From contig JBBPUQ010000006.1 of the NCBI GenBank assembly GCA_038501195.1, forward strand, positions 496,001 through 560,000: DNA of 64,000 nt. Reading direction: 5' to 3'. Source of the stretch: Nemania diffusa (Eukaryota > Ascomycota > Sordariomycetes > Xylariales > Xylariaceae). Of this stretch, positions 1 to 13,083 are shown piece by piece. The first letter of the stretch is position 1; each line of letters begins with the position of its first letter. Below the pieces are notes generated by a model. The model was not told the DNA's origin. It ran no database searches and worked only from the letters and a program-made list of their open reading frames with translations. The position numbers and the translations under genes were made by a program.

Positions 1-159
1 ATTTATTAATTGCGATTTTATTGCTTAATTAAATATATAATATATTTAACAATTTTAAACTAGCAGTTGCAAAAAAAATATATTTTTTTTTTATATATAA
101 AATAAGTTTGTTTTTAATATTTTAATACTTTTAGTATAAATTAATCGTTTTATAATTTT

Positions 160-192
<33 letters not shown>

Positions 193-584
193 TTATTTTT
201 TTAAATTTATAAATATATTTTTAAAATTGTTTAATTATTATATATTTAATTAACTAATAAAATAGCTAATTTTTTTTATTTTTTTTTTTTTTTTTTATTT
301 TTATTTATTTGTAAGTTATAATTTTTAAGCTTTTTTTTTATATAAATAAATTTAAAACTAACTTATAGTTATAAATATTATTATTATTATTAGTATATAT
401 TTTATAAAGCTTTTATATTAATTAAAACTTTAAATAATGTTGTTTTATTATAATGTTTTAATATAATAAATAATTTTTTAGTTTTATATTATAAAATATT
501 AATTATATATTAATACTTTTAAGAAATAGTTTTATTTTTTTTTGCTGCTTTTTTTAGCTTGTTTTTAAAAAAATTTTTTTTTAG

Positions 585-620
<36 letters not shown>

Positions 621-3600
621 GTATATTTAAACATTTTTTTTTTTTTTGCTTTTAGTTTTAGCTAATAATTGTTAAAATTTTTTATATTATTACTATAAAT
701 GCTACTTTTTGTTTTACTACTTATATTTTTTACATTTTTGCTGCTACTACTAACAACAATAACAACAACTTTTTTACTTTTTTTTTTTTAGCGTAATATT
801 TTAAACTTTATAATTTATTAAACATTTGTTTATATTTATATTTTAATAAATATTGTTATTTATATTTTGTTTAAAAAAAAAAATATATAGTTTTTTACTA
901 TTGTTATATAAGCACTATTTTTATTAAATATAAAAATAATATATATTTTAATATAACTAGTTATAATTAATATTGTTATAAGTATTTTTTAAAACATATA
1001 TATATATTTATATAAATTTTTTTTATATTTTTTATATATATTTAAAATATTGTATTAATAAATATAAATATAACTTAAATTATATAATATTATTTATTTG
1101 CTATTTAATAGTAACTATTTAATTTAAAACTTTTTAAATTGTAAATTTTATTTTAATATTTTTTAAAATTATTATAATAATTTTTAATTAACAATTTTTA
1201 TATAAAAACTTTTTTGCTTTTATAATATTTTTTAAATTGTTTTTAAAATAAACAAAAAAAAGTTTGTTATTATTGCTTTTTTATTACTTATATTTATATT
1301 TATTTTTTATATTTTTAACTAAATTATTTATATATTTAAACTTTTGTTTACTTTTTATATTTTAATTATTTTTTTTAGTTGTTTTATTTTTTTTTTTTTT
1401 AATATTATTAACACTTTTACTACTAACAACTTTTTTATTTATATTATTAATATTATTAATATTTTATTATATATTTATATTATATATTTTTGTACTTTTT
1501 TTTTTTTATATTTTATATGTTTTTTTTAAAATTTTTAATAAATAAAAATTAATGTTTTTAATATTTAGCAAACTTAAAAAATAAAATAATAAAAATAATA
1601 AATAAAAATTAATATAATTTATTTTAATTTTATTTTTTTTTTTTATTTTTAGTTATTTTAATTATTACAAATTAATAAATAACTAAAAAGTTTTTTTTAT
1701 TTATTTTTTAAGTTTATATTATAAATATAACTTATATTTTTAAAATTAATAAAAGCTTAAAAATATTTAAATTAAACTTATAATAAGTTTTTAATTAATT
1801 TATTAATAAATATTTAACTAATAAAAAAATATATTATTTTAAAGCTTTTTTTAAAATATTTTTAATATAGCTATATATTTTATATGTTTATATATTTAAA
1901 TTTAATATTTATTTTTTTGTTTTTGTTTATTATTAATTTAATTGTTTATATATTATTTAAATAAATTATTTATATTTTATTTAATTTTAAAATAAAATTA
2001 TAAAACAACTTTTTAAAAGCTATTATTTTTTTTGTAATAAATTTAATTATATTTATTTTTATTTTTATAATAAAAATAAATATAATATTTTAATAAATAA
2101 TTTTTTATAAAATTATACTTTTAAATAATAATATAATATATTTATATAAAAAATAACAAGTTTTATAATTATTTATAAATAAAGCATTTTTTACTATTAA
2201 AAAAGCTTAAGTTTTATAATTTTATATTTTATATATAATTTTAAAAAAACATATTATATATAAATATTAAATTATTTAATAAGCAGTTTTATAATATATA
2301 AAGTTAAAATTAATTAAAAATTTTAAAAATTATACTATTATATATATAATATTTAGTTTTAAAAATACCGCTATATATAAAATTAATTTAATTAATTTTT
2401 AATATAGTTTAATTTTTACTTTTGTTATATTTTTAAAATACTTTTTAAACTTTTTTATTAAAAGCAATATTATAAAAATTTAATTTTAGTTGTTAAATTT
2501 ATAGTATATTATAATTTTATTAATATATTTGTTATATATTAATATAATTGTTTTTTAAAAACAATTTTAAATTATTTTAATTTTTAAAAACTAAATAATA
2601 TTATTTTAATTTTTAAGTTTATAAACTTTTTTAATATTTAAAATAATTTTTTTTGCTTTTTTTTTATAAATTTTATAATATAAAACTAAAAAGTTATTTA
2701 TATAAAATATAATAAATATTATATATTTTAAAATATAAAACAAACAAAGCTTTTTTTTTAAAGCTATTATTTTATTAGTTTTAAATATTTTAATAAACTT
2801 TTTATATTATAGTAGTAAAAAATTTTTTAAACTATATAACGTTTTATTAAGTTTATTAATTAAATTGTTTTAATTAAAACTTTTTAAAAATAATATATTT
2901 ACAAAAGCTTTATTAGTTTTTAATATATTAAAAAACATTTTAATTATATTAAACTATTTAATTTTAAAATTAAAAATTGCTATTAATATTATTATAAGCT
3001 TAAATGTTTTAATTATAAATATAACTATATAAATTAACTAAAATATGTTTTTTTTTTAAAAATTACTTTTAATAACTAAATATATTTTATATATATTTAA
3101 AAACTTATTTTTATTAAATTTATATATAAATATTTATTTTAATAAAAACAAATTGTTTTTTATATTTTATATAAAAATAATTTTAAATGTTTTATTATTT
3201 TTTAGCTATTTATATTTATTATAAATATTAGTTTTAAATAATTTATTAATTAAATATTAAAAAAAACTTTTTTAGCTTTTAAATAATAGTTTTAAAAAAT
3301 TGTTTTTATAAATACAAAGCTTTTAAAATACTGCATTTAAATATATAGCTTTTTTTTAACTTATTACTACTGTAAATATTATATATAATATTTTATACTT
3401 TTAGTTTTTTTAATATAAAGCTTTTAACTAATTAAACATAAAAATTTCTAAAAAAAATTGCTAAAAGTTATTTTTTAAAAAATATATTTTGTTTTTTTTA
3501 TAAAATATAGTTGTAAAAATCGCATAATTTTTACTGTTATTTTTTAATTTTTTAAATATTATTTTTTAAATATATTTACTTATATATAAAACTAGTAATT

Positions 3601-5090
3601 TTATTTTATATATATATTTATATTTTATTTAAAACAGTTTATTTAATATTTTAAATATAATTTAATATTTATATTATTATAAGCTTTTATTTAATTTATT
3701 TTTAATATTTTATATATTAATTTAAAAAATTTAAAACATTTTATTTTTTAAAAATACTGTTATTTTATTTTAAATTATTTTTTTAAACTTTATTTTTATA
3801 TTATTTTATTATTTTTTAAGTTTAAACATTTATTAAAAAGTTAAAAATTTTTATAGTTAAAATATATAACTTTTGCTAAACTTTTTAACTAGTTTTGTTA
3901 TAGCTATATTTATTTTTAAATTTTATTTTTTTAAATAAATATTAAAAAATTTATTAATAAATTAAATATTACTATTATAACTATTTAAAATATTTTTGCT
4001 TATTTTTTAATTTATTATTGCTATAAATTTTTATATATTTTAAATTTTTAAAATTATAATATTTTTAAATTTATTTAATTTAATTTTGTTTATTTATATT
4101 TTTAAAATTTTAATTTTAAAGCGTTTTTATTTTTTGTTATAAAAAATCTTTTTATTAAACTTGATATTTTTTGTTAAAATTACTTTTTGTAAATAAAAAA
4201 TTTAAATTTTATATAAATTATTTGTTATATATTTTATTAAATATTTAATATATATTTTTAGCTTTGTTTTAAAAATTTAATAATTATAATTAGTTTTTTT
4301 ATTTTTATTTAAAAAATAAGTTTTATATTTATATATAAAAATTTAATTTTAGTTTAATTTAAAATTAATTTTTAACTTTTTTTTTATTTTAAATATATAT
4401 TATTTAAAATATTAATTAAATTATAATTTAAACATTTTATAAAATATATAAAAATTATTTTTTTTTAAAAAATTAATATTATATAATTAAACTGTTGTTT
4501 AAACTATTTTTAATTAAAAAAAATTTAAAAGTTTAATTTTTAAAAACATTTTAATTAATTTTTTAATTATTTTTTTGCTTATTTTTTTGCTACTTTTTAT
4601 TAACTTTTTAATATAGCTTAATAAAAGTTTTAAATTGATTTTTTTTTTTTTAGTTTAAAATTTATAATATATAGTTTTTTAAATAATAATAACTGCTTTT
4701 TTATTATTGCTTTTAAGTTTTATTATAAAAAGCTTAAATTATTATATTATTTAATGCTTAAACTTTTTAATTTATTTAAATATAAAGTTTTATTTTTTAT
4801 TTTTAAAAAAATAAAATTAAATTATATTGTTAAATTTATTTTTAAATATTAATATTTATTACAATTTATTAAACTTTTTTAAATAATTAAATAAATTTTA
4901 AAAAACTTTATAAAAAAATTTTATTAATACTTTTTTAAAAATTTATTTTAAAATTTTTTATAAAATATATATTTTTATATAGTTTTTATATTTAAATTAT
5001 AAAATTTTATTAATTTTTATATTTTTTACATTATATATTAACGCTTTAAATAGTTTAAGTTTTAAATATTTTAATTTTAAATGTTATAAA

Positions 5091-5315
5091 TGTTATAATT
5101 AGCATACTTAAACAAAACAAAGCTTGCAAATAAAGTACTATTTGTATATTAATTGTAAAATAAAAAAAAAAAAGAAACTATTTTAAGCTTAGTTTGTATA
5201 AGTATATATTTGTAAGTATACAGTAAGTTATATATATAAACTGAAAGCTTTACTTTAGCTGCAAGTGCTATTTTAAGTGTTACTTGGTTTAGTTATTTAG
5301 CTATAATTACTTTTT
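5091..5315 (-). repeat. 3' LTR of the nested Ty3/Gypsy element
   Basis: It aligns base for base with 11402-11619, with nearly every difference a C/T or G/A change, so it is the RIP-mutated partner. The alignment fails over the last few bases (about 5309-5315): the expected TTGTAACA-type end is absent. This right boundary is approximate. Confidence 0.75.
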
Positions 5316-7799
5316 CTGTTAAAAAAATCTTGTTTTAAAATTAACATTTTAAAAACTCGAATTTGCTATTTATATTCTAGTAAAAAAAAAGATTACTTCG
5401 AGTATTTACTTTAATACTATTATATTACGGGCTTTTATTTTATAAAAGTGTATAAAGCTTTTTTACAAGTAGTTGCTATAAAATCATAGTAATTTCACTT
5501 ATAATTGTATTTACGTTTATATTTTTTTTTCGCAATTTTTTAATTATTTTTATAAAATTTTTTTTTAGTGCGTTATTATTTTTGTACGTTTTTAAGAATT
5601 TACTTTTTTCTGCTGCTTATAGTTATTTTTTCAACTGCTTTGGAAATCCTGCTACTTTAAAGTTCGCTTTATAAAATACTAGTAATATTTTAGCTAAGTT
5701 TTTAAAGTTGTTTACAAAGTACTACTAATTGTCGAAATTTTATTCTTTTTAGTTAATTTAGTATTACAAAGTTTTTTTGTAATAGAATTGCAAAGTATAT
5801 ATTTGTTTTATTTTTTATTTTTGTTTATTTTTTACAAAAAAAATTATTTCGTTTTCAAGTTTGTTTGTTTGCTGTTTTAGTAACAAGTTGTTTAAAAACT
5901 TCTGTAGTTAGTTAGTATAATATAAATCTGTTAATTTTTAGCTATTTAAAACTTTCAATTAAAAAGTAATAAAGCTTGTTTATTTGAAAATTTCGAAGTG
6001 TTATTAAGTAAAAAAGTAGTTTAGTTTATTAAAAAGTTTATTAATAATTTAAAACTAGCGCTTTTTTACAATAAATATACAATTATTTATTTTAAAGTTG
6101 AATTTTTGTTTATATCGATTTTTTTAATATATTATTTTTTTTTAAGTTTGTTTAAATATTGCTTGTGCTATTTTTACATATTATTTAATAATATTAATTT
6201 TTTACTAAACTTTTTTTCGATTTAATTATTTAGTTAAAAATAAGTTTGCAAATTTTTACGTTTTGCTTTTTTAGTTGTAATAACTAAGCATTAAAAATTT
6301 AAATAGTACTTTATATAGCTGCAATTTTGTTAAGTTGTATAATAATAATATAGCAGTAAAGTTTATTGCTAATAATATATCTGTTTAGTTATTTTAGTAA
6401 TAGTTATAGTAAAAGTATAATCATTAGTTTAAATATTTAATAGCAATTTTAGTTTGTTTTGCAGATTTATAGTGTTTTATTAACAACAAAGTTTATTTAA
6501 TACTTAATATTTTCGCTAACTTGTTAATAAAAAAAAAAATAAATTAAAGTTTTTAGTTTAAATTAATTTGTTTTAATAATTTAAAAACTTTAAACAGACT
6601 TTTATAATATAGTTGTATTACTTTTTGCATAATTATTAACTTATTACAAAGTATTAATTATAATAATTTATTAAGTCGGTTTATTACTACAAACACAAAT
6701 TTGCTTTTTTTTCTATTTGTTATTATTTTTTTAAAATTAATAATTATGTACTAAAACAGTTGTAAAAATATAAAAATAAGTTATAACAACCCCGAAGTTT
6801 TATTTTTTAGTATTTTTGCTAGTTAATACTTGAAACAATTAATAATATACTTGTTACAGTTTGCTACTAATTCAAGCTACTAATATTGTAACAATACTAG
6901 CTTTTTTGTTTTGTTACATTTAAAGTAAACTGTTATTATTTTATTGTAGATTTTTTTTAGAAACTTTGTAAAAAAGTAATTTATTTGTAAAATTACAAGT
7001 TGTTTTTTATAAGTTACTAAATTTTTATTTAAAGCTTAATTTTTAAATTAGCTCGATTATGCTTTAGTTCAATATATTTTTAAGTTGAAAAATTCTTGAT
7101 TATATTTTAGAACTTTATTAACTAGCAACACTATAAGCAATAATATATTAATTTCTATGTTTTATTTTAAATAAAATAACTTAGTTACTAAACTTATGCT
7201 TACAAGTTTTTTTTTTTTGTTTATTAGTTTAAATAAAGTTATATATTGTTAATGTTTTATTTTGTTTTTTTAAGTTTGCAAATTTTTTTGTTTTTTTAAT
7301 AACAAGTTAGCTATTACATTTTTCGATTTTAGTTAATATGTAATAATAAAATAATATTAAGCTATTAGATCTGCTTAATTAGTTTGTTAAAAATTTAATT
7401 GTTGTTTAATATTAAAGAATTTAAAAGCTTAATAGTTAGTTATAATTAAAAATAGCTGTTTTTTTTATATATTTATTAATTTAAGTTGCTAACATTTAAA
7501 CTTTTTAATTACTGCTAATATTTTTTTGTTTAAAATGCTGTAGTTTAGCTTTTTTTTATATAGAATTTCTAAATAGTATATAATAAAGTATTAAAAATTA
7601 TTTTTTCTTTTTTGCGATAGAACTTTTACTACTACTTTGTTAAAAGTATCAGTTTTTATTTAAGTTTTTTTATTATAATTGTAATAAGCTAATATTAATA
7701 CTAAAATTAATTGTTTTTTAAGCTTTAAAAAAGCTGCTTTATAGTTTTTATTTTATTAAAATATCATATTTTTTTTAGTTAGTTCGAATAAAAGCTTTG

Positions 7800-8300
7800 C
7801 TTTATAACTATATTTCAAAATAAATCGACAATAGAAATTGCAAAATTTTAAAAACGATTAAACTGCTTTTATATTTGTTAGTTGTTTTTAGTTTTATATT
7901 ACTGCAATTTTTTTAAAGTTTATTTTTATTCTGTTTTTTTTTATAATAAATTTTAAATATTTAGTTTTAGTAATATAAAACTTATACTTTTTTAAATCGG
8001 TTTATAAATTTGTATTTTATAGCTTTTTTAGTACTTTTTTTATATGTTGCTTATGTTTTTTTAAGTTATTTGAATAAATAAATATATCGTTAATATAAAT
8101 GTTACAAAAGTTATTTAAATATTTTTTTAAAGCATTGTTTATATACTATTAAAAAGTAACTAGTTTATTAATTAATCCAAAAAACAGTACTTTATATTTA
8201 AAAAAACTATATTTTATTTTAAAAGTAGTTAAGTTTTTATAATTTAAATATATGTAGATTCAGTAAAACGTTTGTTATATGTCGATCTTTGTAAAAATGT
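7800..8300 (-). pseudogene. Reverse transcriptase remnant (Ty3/Gypsy Pol)
   Basis: Four motifs of Ty3-type reverse transcriptase survive in one minus-strand frame. TKIDI (8281-8295) holds the first catalytic Asp. FKYKVLFFGLINK (about 8163-8201) matches the FGL-N block. NIYINDIFIYS (8071-8103) matches the YxDD active-site block, with the first Asp now Asn, as a G-to-A change would give. FLKFCNFYCRFI (about 7817-7854) matches the connection between RT and RNase H. Two adjacent stops at 8146-8151 replace what are usually Gln or Arg codons. The spacing between motifs matches the family. The gene cannot make an active enzyme. Confidence 0.88.
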
Positions 8301-11300
8301 TAGCTTTAGCGATTTAAACTAAAGTTTTATTTACTAAAAGTAAAAAATAACAGTTTTTTTTTGTAATAGCATTAATTTTTTAGTAATTAATATAGAATTT
8401 TAGTTTTTTATTTAGTTTTAGAACAAATAACACTAGTGCAGCAAACAAAGCGTTTTTTAAAACAATAAATCTTTTATATAAGTTTTTTACTACGTACTTT
8501 TTTATAGCTTTTAATTTTTTAATTAATAATTTGTATAAAAAATAGTCAGTTAAGTTATTAATAGTTTTATTAGAAATAAAATTGATTCAATAGTTTATAA
8601 ATCGATTTAGTAATAACTAGTTTAAATCTACTTTATTGAATATATAAAATAAAAAGCAGTATTTTTTTAAAACTTGTTTTTATGCTTTTTTTTTCAATTT
8701 TTCGTTTTTTCTGTTAAAAAACATCTCGTTATATTTTTTGTTTCAAATTACTATATCAATTTTATTAATGCTAATAATATATAGTTTAGCTTGTTTATAA
8801 CAAATAAACTTTATAAAAAAAGCAGCTCTAATAGTAGTAATATTTGCTAACAGCTTGTGCTTATATTATTTTATTGCATTTTTTTGCAGCTTGTACAGTT
8901 TTTGCTTATTATATTTCCAATTTGCTTTTTTAAGTAGGTCCAACAGTAGTAAAAAGACTTTTTTTACTTTAACTATTTATAGCTAACGATTTATTTTTTA
9001 TATATTTTTATATAAAAAGTTTCTATAAAGTTTAAAAAATTTCTTTTATTATATTTTCTATAGTATAGTTTTTCTAAATATTTCTGCAGCTGTATTTATT
9101 TTTCCGTTTGTTATAGGTTTTTTATCTAAAAGCAAAAAAATATAACAACGCTATTTATAATTTACTAAAATACTATGTTGTTTATAAAACACTTTTTTAA
9201 TCAAAAAGTTGTACTTTATATTAATTATTATAAAAAATATATTTTTAAAAACATGTTTTTATAAATAAAAGTTTACTATTAGTGCTTAGTTAACTTTTTA
9301 ACATAAGTTAACGTTATATTTAGCTACAGTTTATTTAGCAAAGTTATTATAAATTATAGCGTTTATTTCTGTTATAATTTTTTTAGTAAATGTTATATTT
9401 ACAAAAATATATTTATTTGCTTTTGTATTAGCTAAAGCTTTAGTAGTAAAAGTTTGTTTATTTATTTTTATTGTAATAGTTATTAAAAATAAATTTTTAT
9501 TTAAAAATAGTATTAAGAAATCTTTTATATTATTTACAATTAACTTATTTAATAATATTTCTAAAAAAAAGTCTAATAATTTTAAAGTTAAACTTTTTTC
9601 TGTTTTTAATTTTTAACCTGTTTAATATTTTTATATTTTAAGTATATAGTTAACAGTTTAGTTTTTTAGCTTTTAGCAGTAATTATTATAAGTTTATTTA
9701 TTTAAAAACACTTTTAAGTTCGATGTTTTTTCTTTTAACAAATAAAGTATTTTTTTTTTTTTATAAACTAGTTAATTTTTTTTTTTATAAGCTTTAAATA
9801 TACTTTTTTTAAAAGCGTACTAATTGCTTTAGTATTTTTACTGCTTAAAGTAGTTTTAAACTGTTTTTTTTGTTTTTTTTTACATTATTTGTTCAATATA
9901 TTATTTTTGTTTAAAATATAAGCTAAGCGTTTATATTAAAATATAAACTTTTTATATGTTACTTTTTTATTTAAATATTAAAATACTACTTAATTTTTAA
10001 TTTGTTTTATAAAATGAGTATTAAACTTTTTTTTTTATTAAAACTTAGAAAAAAGTCGTTCATTAGTTAAATATATGAACTAGTTTTTAAAAGTTTAGAA
10101 ATTTTCTAATTTTTTTAGCTCGCAGCTTTTTTATTTTGCTCGAGCTTTTTTTTTTTTGTTTAAATCGTTATATTGTTTAACTAAATGTTTTAACAACTTT
10201 ATAAACGTAATAATTTGCTTTAAATAAGTATTTTTTAAATAAAGTTGTAAGTTATTAGTAGCAGTACTACTTAAGTAGAATTTAATGTTTTTTATTTTTG
10301 CAGTATTATTTGCGAATTAATCTGTATTAATTAGCAAGCGATTAAATTAGTATTAAAGTTATATTTCGAAATTTATTTTGTTTTTTTTAAAGTTATTATA
10401 AAAAGTAGTAATTTTTATTTTAGCAAACTTTTTATACTTCGAATTATTAAAATCTATTGTGTTAACAGTAATATAAAATATAGTAGTTTAGTTAATAATA
10501 TTTGTTATAGTAGTTCAGTTTGTAACTGTTAATATAGTTCGATTTTAAATAATTAAATTATTAATTAATTAGTTAGCTTTGTTTAGCTTAGCTTTTTTTT
10601 TTTTTAAAGCTTGTTTGATTTAATTTAGTTTTACTGCAGTTAATTCAGCTTTTAATACAGCTTCGTACTAAATTTGTTTAATATACTTAATTATAGAAAC
10701 GATAGTTTAATTTAGCTTTTATTTTTATATATATATATTAGTGTTTATTAAATTATATATTTTATAACTTAAGTTTTAAGTAGCAACTTTTTTAAATATA
10801 GCAATTTAATTAGCTTTTATAGCTTTATAAAAAGCAGAAATATTTATAATATTATAAAAGTTGAAATAAGTTACTTTATTTATATTAATAGTTGCTATAA
10901 AAAAAAATTTTAAACTTTAAGTTTTTATTTAATATTTTTTAGCAAACTTGTATATGCAAGCAACAATGTTTTTATAAGCTTTGTTTATTATAAAGTTTTA
11001 GCGTTTTTTAAAAAACTTTAAAAACTTAATGTTTTGTTAAAACTTTTTATAAGCTATAGCTTTTTTTTTTTTACTAGTAAAGTTGTTATTTTTATTATAT
11101 TTTTTTATATAAAAAAGTGTTAAATTAATTATTAAAGTTATATAAAAAAATCAGCAACAGAAGTTAGTTTTAAAAGTTTTATCAAATCGAATATAATGTT
11201 TTATAAAGTTAAATAGATTAAATTTAACAACTAAAGAGTTGTTTAAAAAAATAGTTGATTTTTTATTGTTTAAAATGTTTATATAGCACAATAAGTTAGT

Positions 11301-11401
11301 AAAAATAATTAATACACTTATTATATAAGCAACTTAATTAATTGGATCAATTTAATTAGATATAAAGCTTTATAGCTATAATATATTAAAGATTTTACAA
11401 T

Positions 11402-11626
11402 TGTTACAATTAGTATATTTAAACAAAGCAAAGCTTATAAATAAAGTACTATTTATATATTAATTGTAAAATGAAAAGGAAAAAAAAACTATTCTAGGCC
11501 TAGTTTGTGTGGGTGTATATTTGTGGGTGCACAGTGGGTCACGTGTACGAGCCGAAGGCTCTACCCTAGCTGCAGGTGCCACCCTAGGTGCCACCTAGTC
11601 TAGCCACCCAGCCGTGACTTGTAACA
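11402..11626 (-). repeat. 5' LTR of the nested Ty3/Gypsy element, largely spared by RIP
   Basis: It begins TGTTACAA and ends TTGTAACA, an 8-bp inverted repeat typical of LTR ends. From about 11485 onward it has ordinary GC content, while its partner at 5091 is fully AT-converted. No clear primer-binding site is visible just inside it (below 11402 on the minus strand). Confidence 0.75.
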
Positions 11627-12111
11627 GTTGGTGCGTCTGCGACCCACACTGCAGGGTCAACCTTCCCAAAAGGAATGTTAAATCACCAAGGTTGTAGGCT
11701 TGGCAATCTAAGTGGGTCTATATGGCTACGGTGCGTAGGTCGCGACGTACGGACCGTAACTACCCCCGCCGGGTCACCAAGGGTTCGTCCCTTGAACCCG
11801 ACCCTCCCTGCCAGCCGTTTCCAGTTCAGTCAGGTGAGGCCGTCGAAGCATGGCCCAAGAACCTTGGACCGACGGGCGGTAAGTACTCCACGTACACATA
11901 TAGGACATTCGGAAAAGCGGTCGCTTTTACCACCAACAGGGCTCGAACCTGTAGGTTTAACCTTGGTGATTGTAACGGTTGGTGCGTCTGCGACCCACAC
12001 CGCAGGGTCAACCTTCCCAAAAGGAATGTTAAATCACCAAGGTTGTAGGCTTGGCAATCTAAGTGGGTCTATATGGCTACGGTGCGTAGGTTGCGACGTA
12101 CGGACCGTAAC
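11621..12111. repeat. GC-normal patch with a 140-bp direct repeat
   Basis: Two 140-bp copies (11621-11760 and 11972-12111) differ at only three positions, all transitions, and enclose 211 bp of unrelated sequence. Each copy starts and ends with GTAAC. A 13-bp inverted pair (AACCTTGGTGATT and AATCACCAAGGTT) lies near the second copy. The patch has ordinary base composition but lies wholly within AT-converted DNA, and the change back to AT at 12112 is abrupt. The open frames across it are short and overlap on both strands, so I do not regard any as a gene. Its origin is unknown: a small nested element, or sequence carried along by the Ty3 insertion. Confidence 0.75.
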
Positions 12112-12683
12112 TATAAATATTTAAAATTTTTTTTTAGTTTTAAAAAATTTTTAAAAAGTTAATATAAAAAAATTTATTTTATTTGTGTTAAAATTGTTAA
12201 AAATTTTATTATATTTATAAAAACTTTTGTTAAAATATATATTATATTTATTACAAAAAATTAATTTAAATAAATAAAAAATAAATTATATTAAAAAAAT
12301 ATTAAGTTGTAATATTTTAAAAACTTAGCAATTATATTGTTTTTTTTAAACTTGTTAAATTTTAATATATAATTTAATTTATAATATTATATTTTTATTT
12401 TTTAAAAGCAAGCTTTAAAAATTAAGTTTATATAAAATTTTTTTATAAATATTATTTTAGTAAATATTATATTATTTTAGCTAGTTATAACTAATTTTTA
12501 AAAATGTTTTAACATTTTTTTTAATTTTTTTAAAAAATATAATAAAAATAAAAAAAATAGTATATTAAAAACAAATAATAGTTTATAAAATAATATAAAA
12601 AAAAAATAAAATAAAAATTTCTATAATAATAAAAGTTAAAATTATTTATTAAAAAAACATTAGTTTAATAAATAAACTAAGCT

Positions 12684-13083
12684 TATAATTATTATATATA
12701 AAAATATAATTAAGTTTAGCAAATAAAATTAAATTAATATAATTAAAATAATTTTAAAAAAAAATATTAAAGTAAAACTTGCTAAATATTTTAATTATTT
12801 TAGCTTTTTAATTTTTAAGCTTTATATATATATATATGCTTTTAATAAATATTAAAATCAGGCTTAATATTTTACTTTTAAGTTTTAATTTTATAATTAC
12901 TTTTGCTTGTTTGTAATAATAAATATTTATAATAAATAGTAATTTTAACAAGTAGTATTATAAACAGTAAAAAAGCTTTTGTAAAAGCTTCTTTTTAAGC
13001 TTTTTATTAAGTAAGCTTACTTAAGTGGATTTTATAACCTGACTTTTTAGGCTCGCCTCACTAGACCCATTTATACCGTTACA
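12684..13083. repeat. 3'-side LTR of the left outer retrotransposon
   Basis: This 400-bp block aligns with 60388-60781. The alignment starts at a TG-like end (TATAATT here, TGTCACG in the right copy) and ends at CGTTACA here versus ATTATA in the right copy. The proximal part is heavily AT-converted, but the last 80 bp next to unique DNA keep GC-rich words such as GGCTCGCC. The boundaries are set by where the two copies stop aligning and by TG/CA-like ends, so they may be off by a few bases. Confidence 0.75.

Larger units (their letters stand above)
5091..11626 (-). mobile_element. Nested Ty3/Gypsy LTR retrotransposon, RIP-inactivated
   Basis: A complete element lies inside the left outer retrotransposon. 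Two direct repeats of about 220 bp bound it: 5091 to about 5310 and 11402-11626, aligning without gaps at an offset of 6311. The 11402 copy has 8-bp terminal inverted repeats TGTTACAA and TTGTAACA. The minus strand carries decayed reverse-transcriptase motifs in the order and spacing of Ty3/Gypsy Pol, so the element reads right to left. The internal region is about 6.1 kb, a usual size. TATAAA stands directly before 5091 and again directly after 12111, so the inserted unit may extend to 12111. It is dead: many stops fall where CAA or CAG codons are expected. Confidence 0.88.
1..13083. mobile_element. RIP-degraded LTR retrotransposon, left copy (5' end outside window)
   Basis: Extremely AT-rich DNA with long T and A tracts and no surviving gene. 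Bases 1 to about 2930 align collinearly with 61049-64000. Its last 400 bp (12684-13083) align with 60388-60781, which sits at the start of the right copy, so the shared block is a long terminal repeat. By comparison with the right copy, about 660 bp of this copy lie upstream of the window. It is split by a second insertion (5091 to 11626 or 12111); without that its length would be roughly 6.7 kb, normal for an LTR retrotransposon. The differences between copies that I read are mostly C/T and G/A transitions, as RIP produces. I could not recognise gag or pol motifs, so the superfamily is unassigned and the coding strand unknown. Confidence 0.85.

Noticed and set aside
1344..1529. 61-residue Phe/Ile-rich frame in the AT block
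   Set aside because: Pure composition effect of RIP-converted DNA.
11900..12000. tRNA-like T-arm on the minus strand (ACAGG TTCGAGC CCTGT)
   Set aside because: Only about 24 bases lie between the best acceptor match and the T-arm, too few for D and anticodon arms.
11675..12124. 149-residue open frame in the GC patch
   Set aside because: It spans the two copies of a direct repeat and competes with frames on both strands; there is no protein-like motif.
1..13083. Centromere or telomere
   Set aside because: No telomeric repeats; the AT-richness is explained by RIP-mutated retrotransposons. A centromere cannot be excluded from sequence alone.
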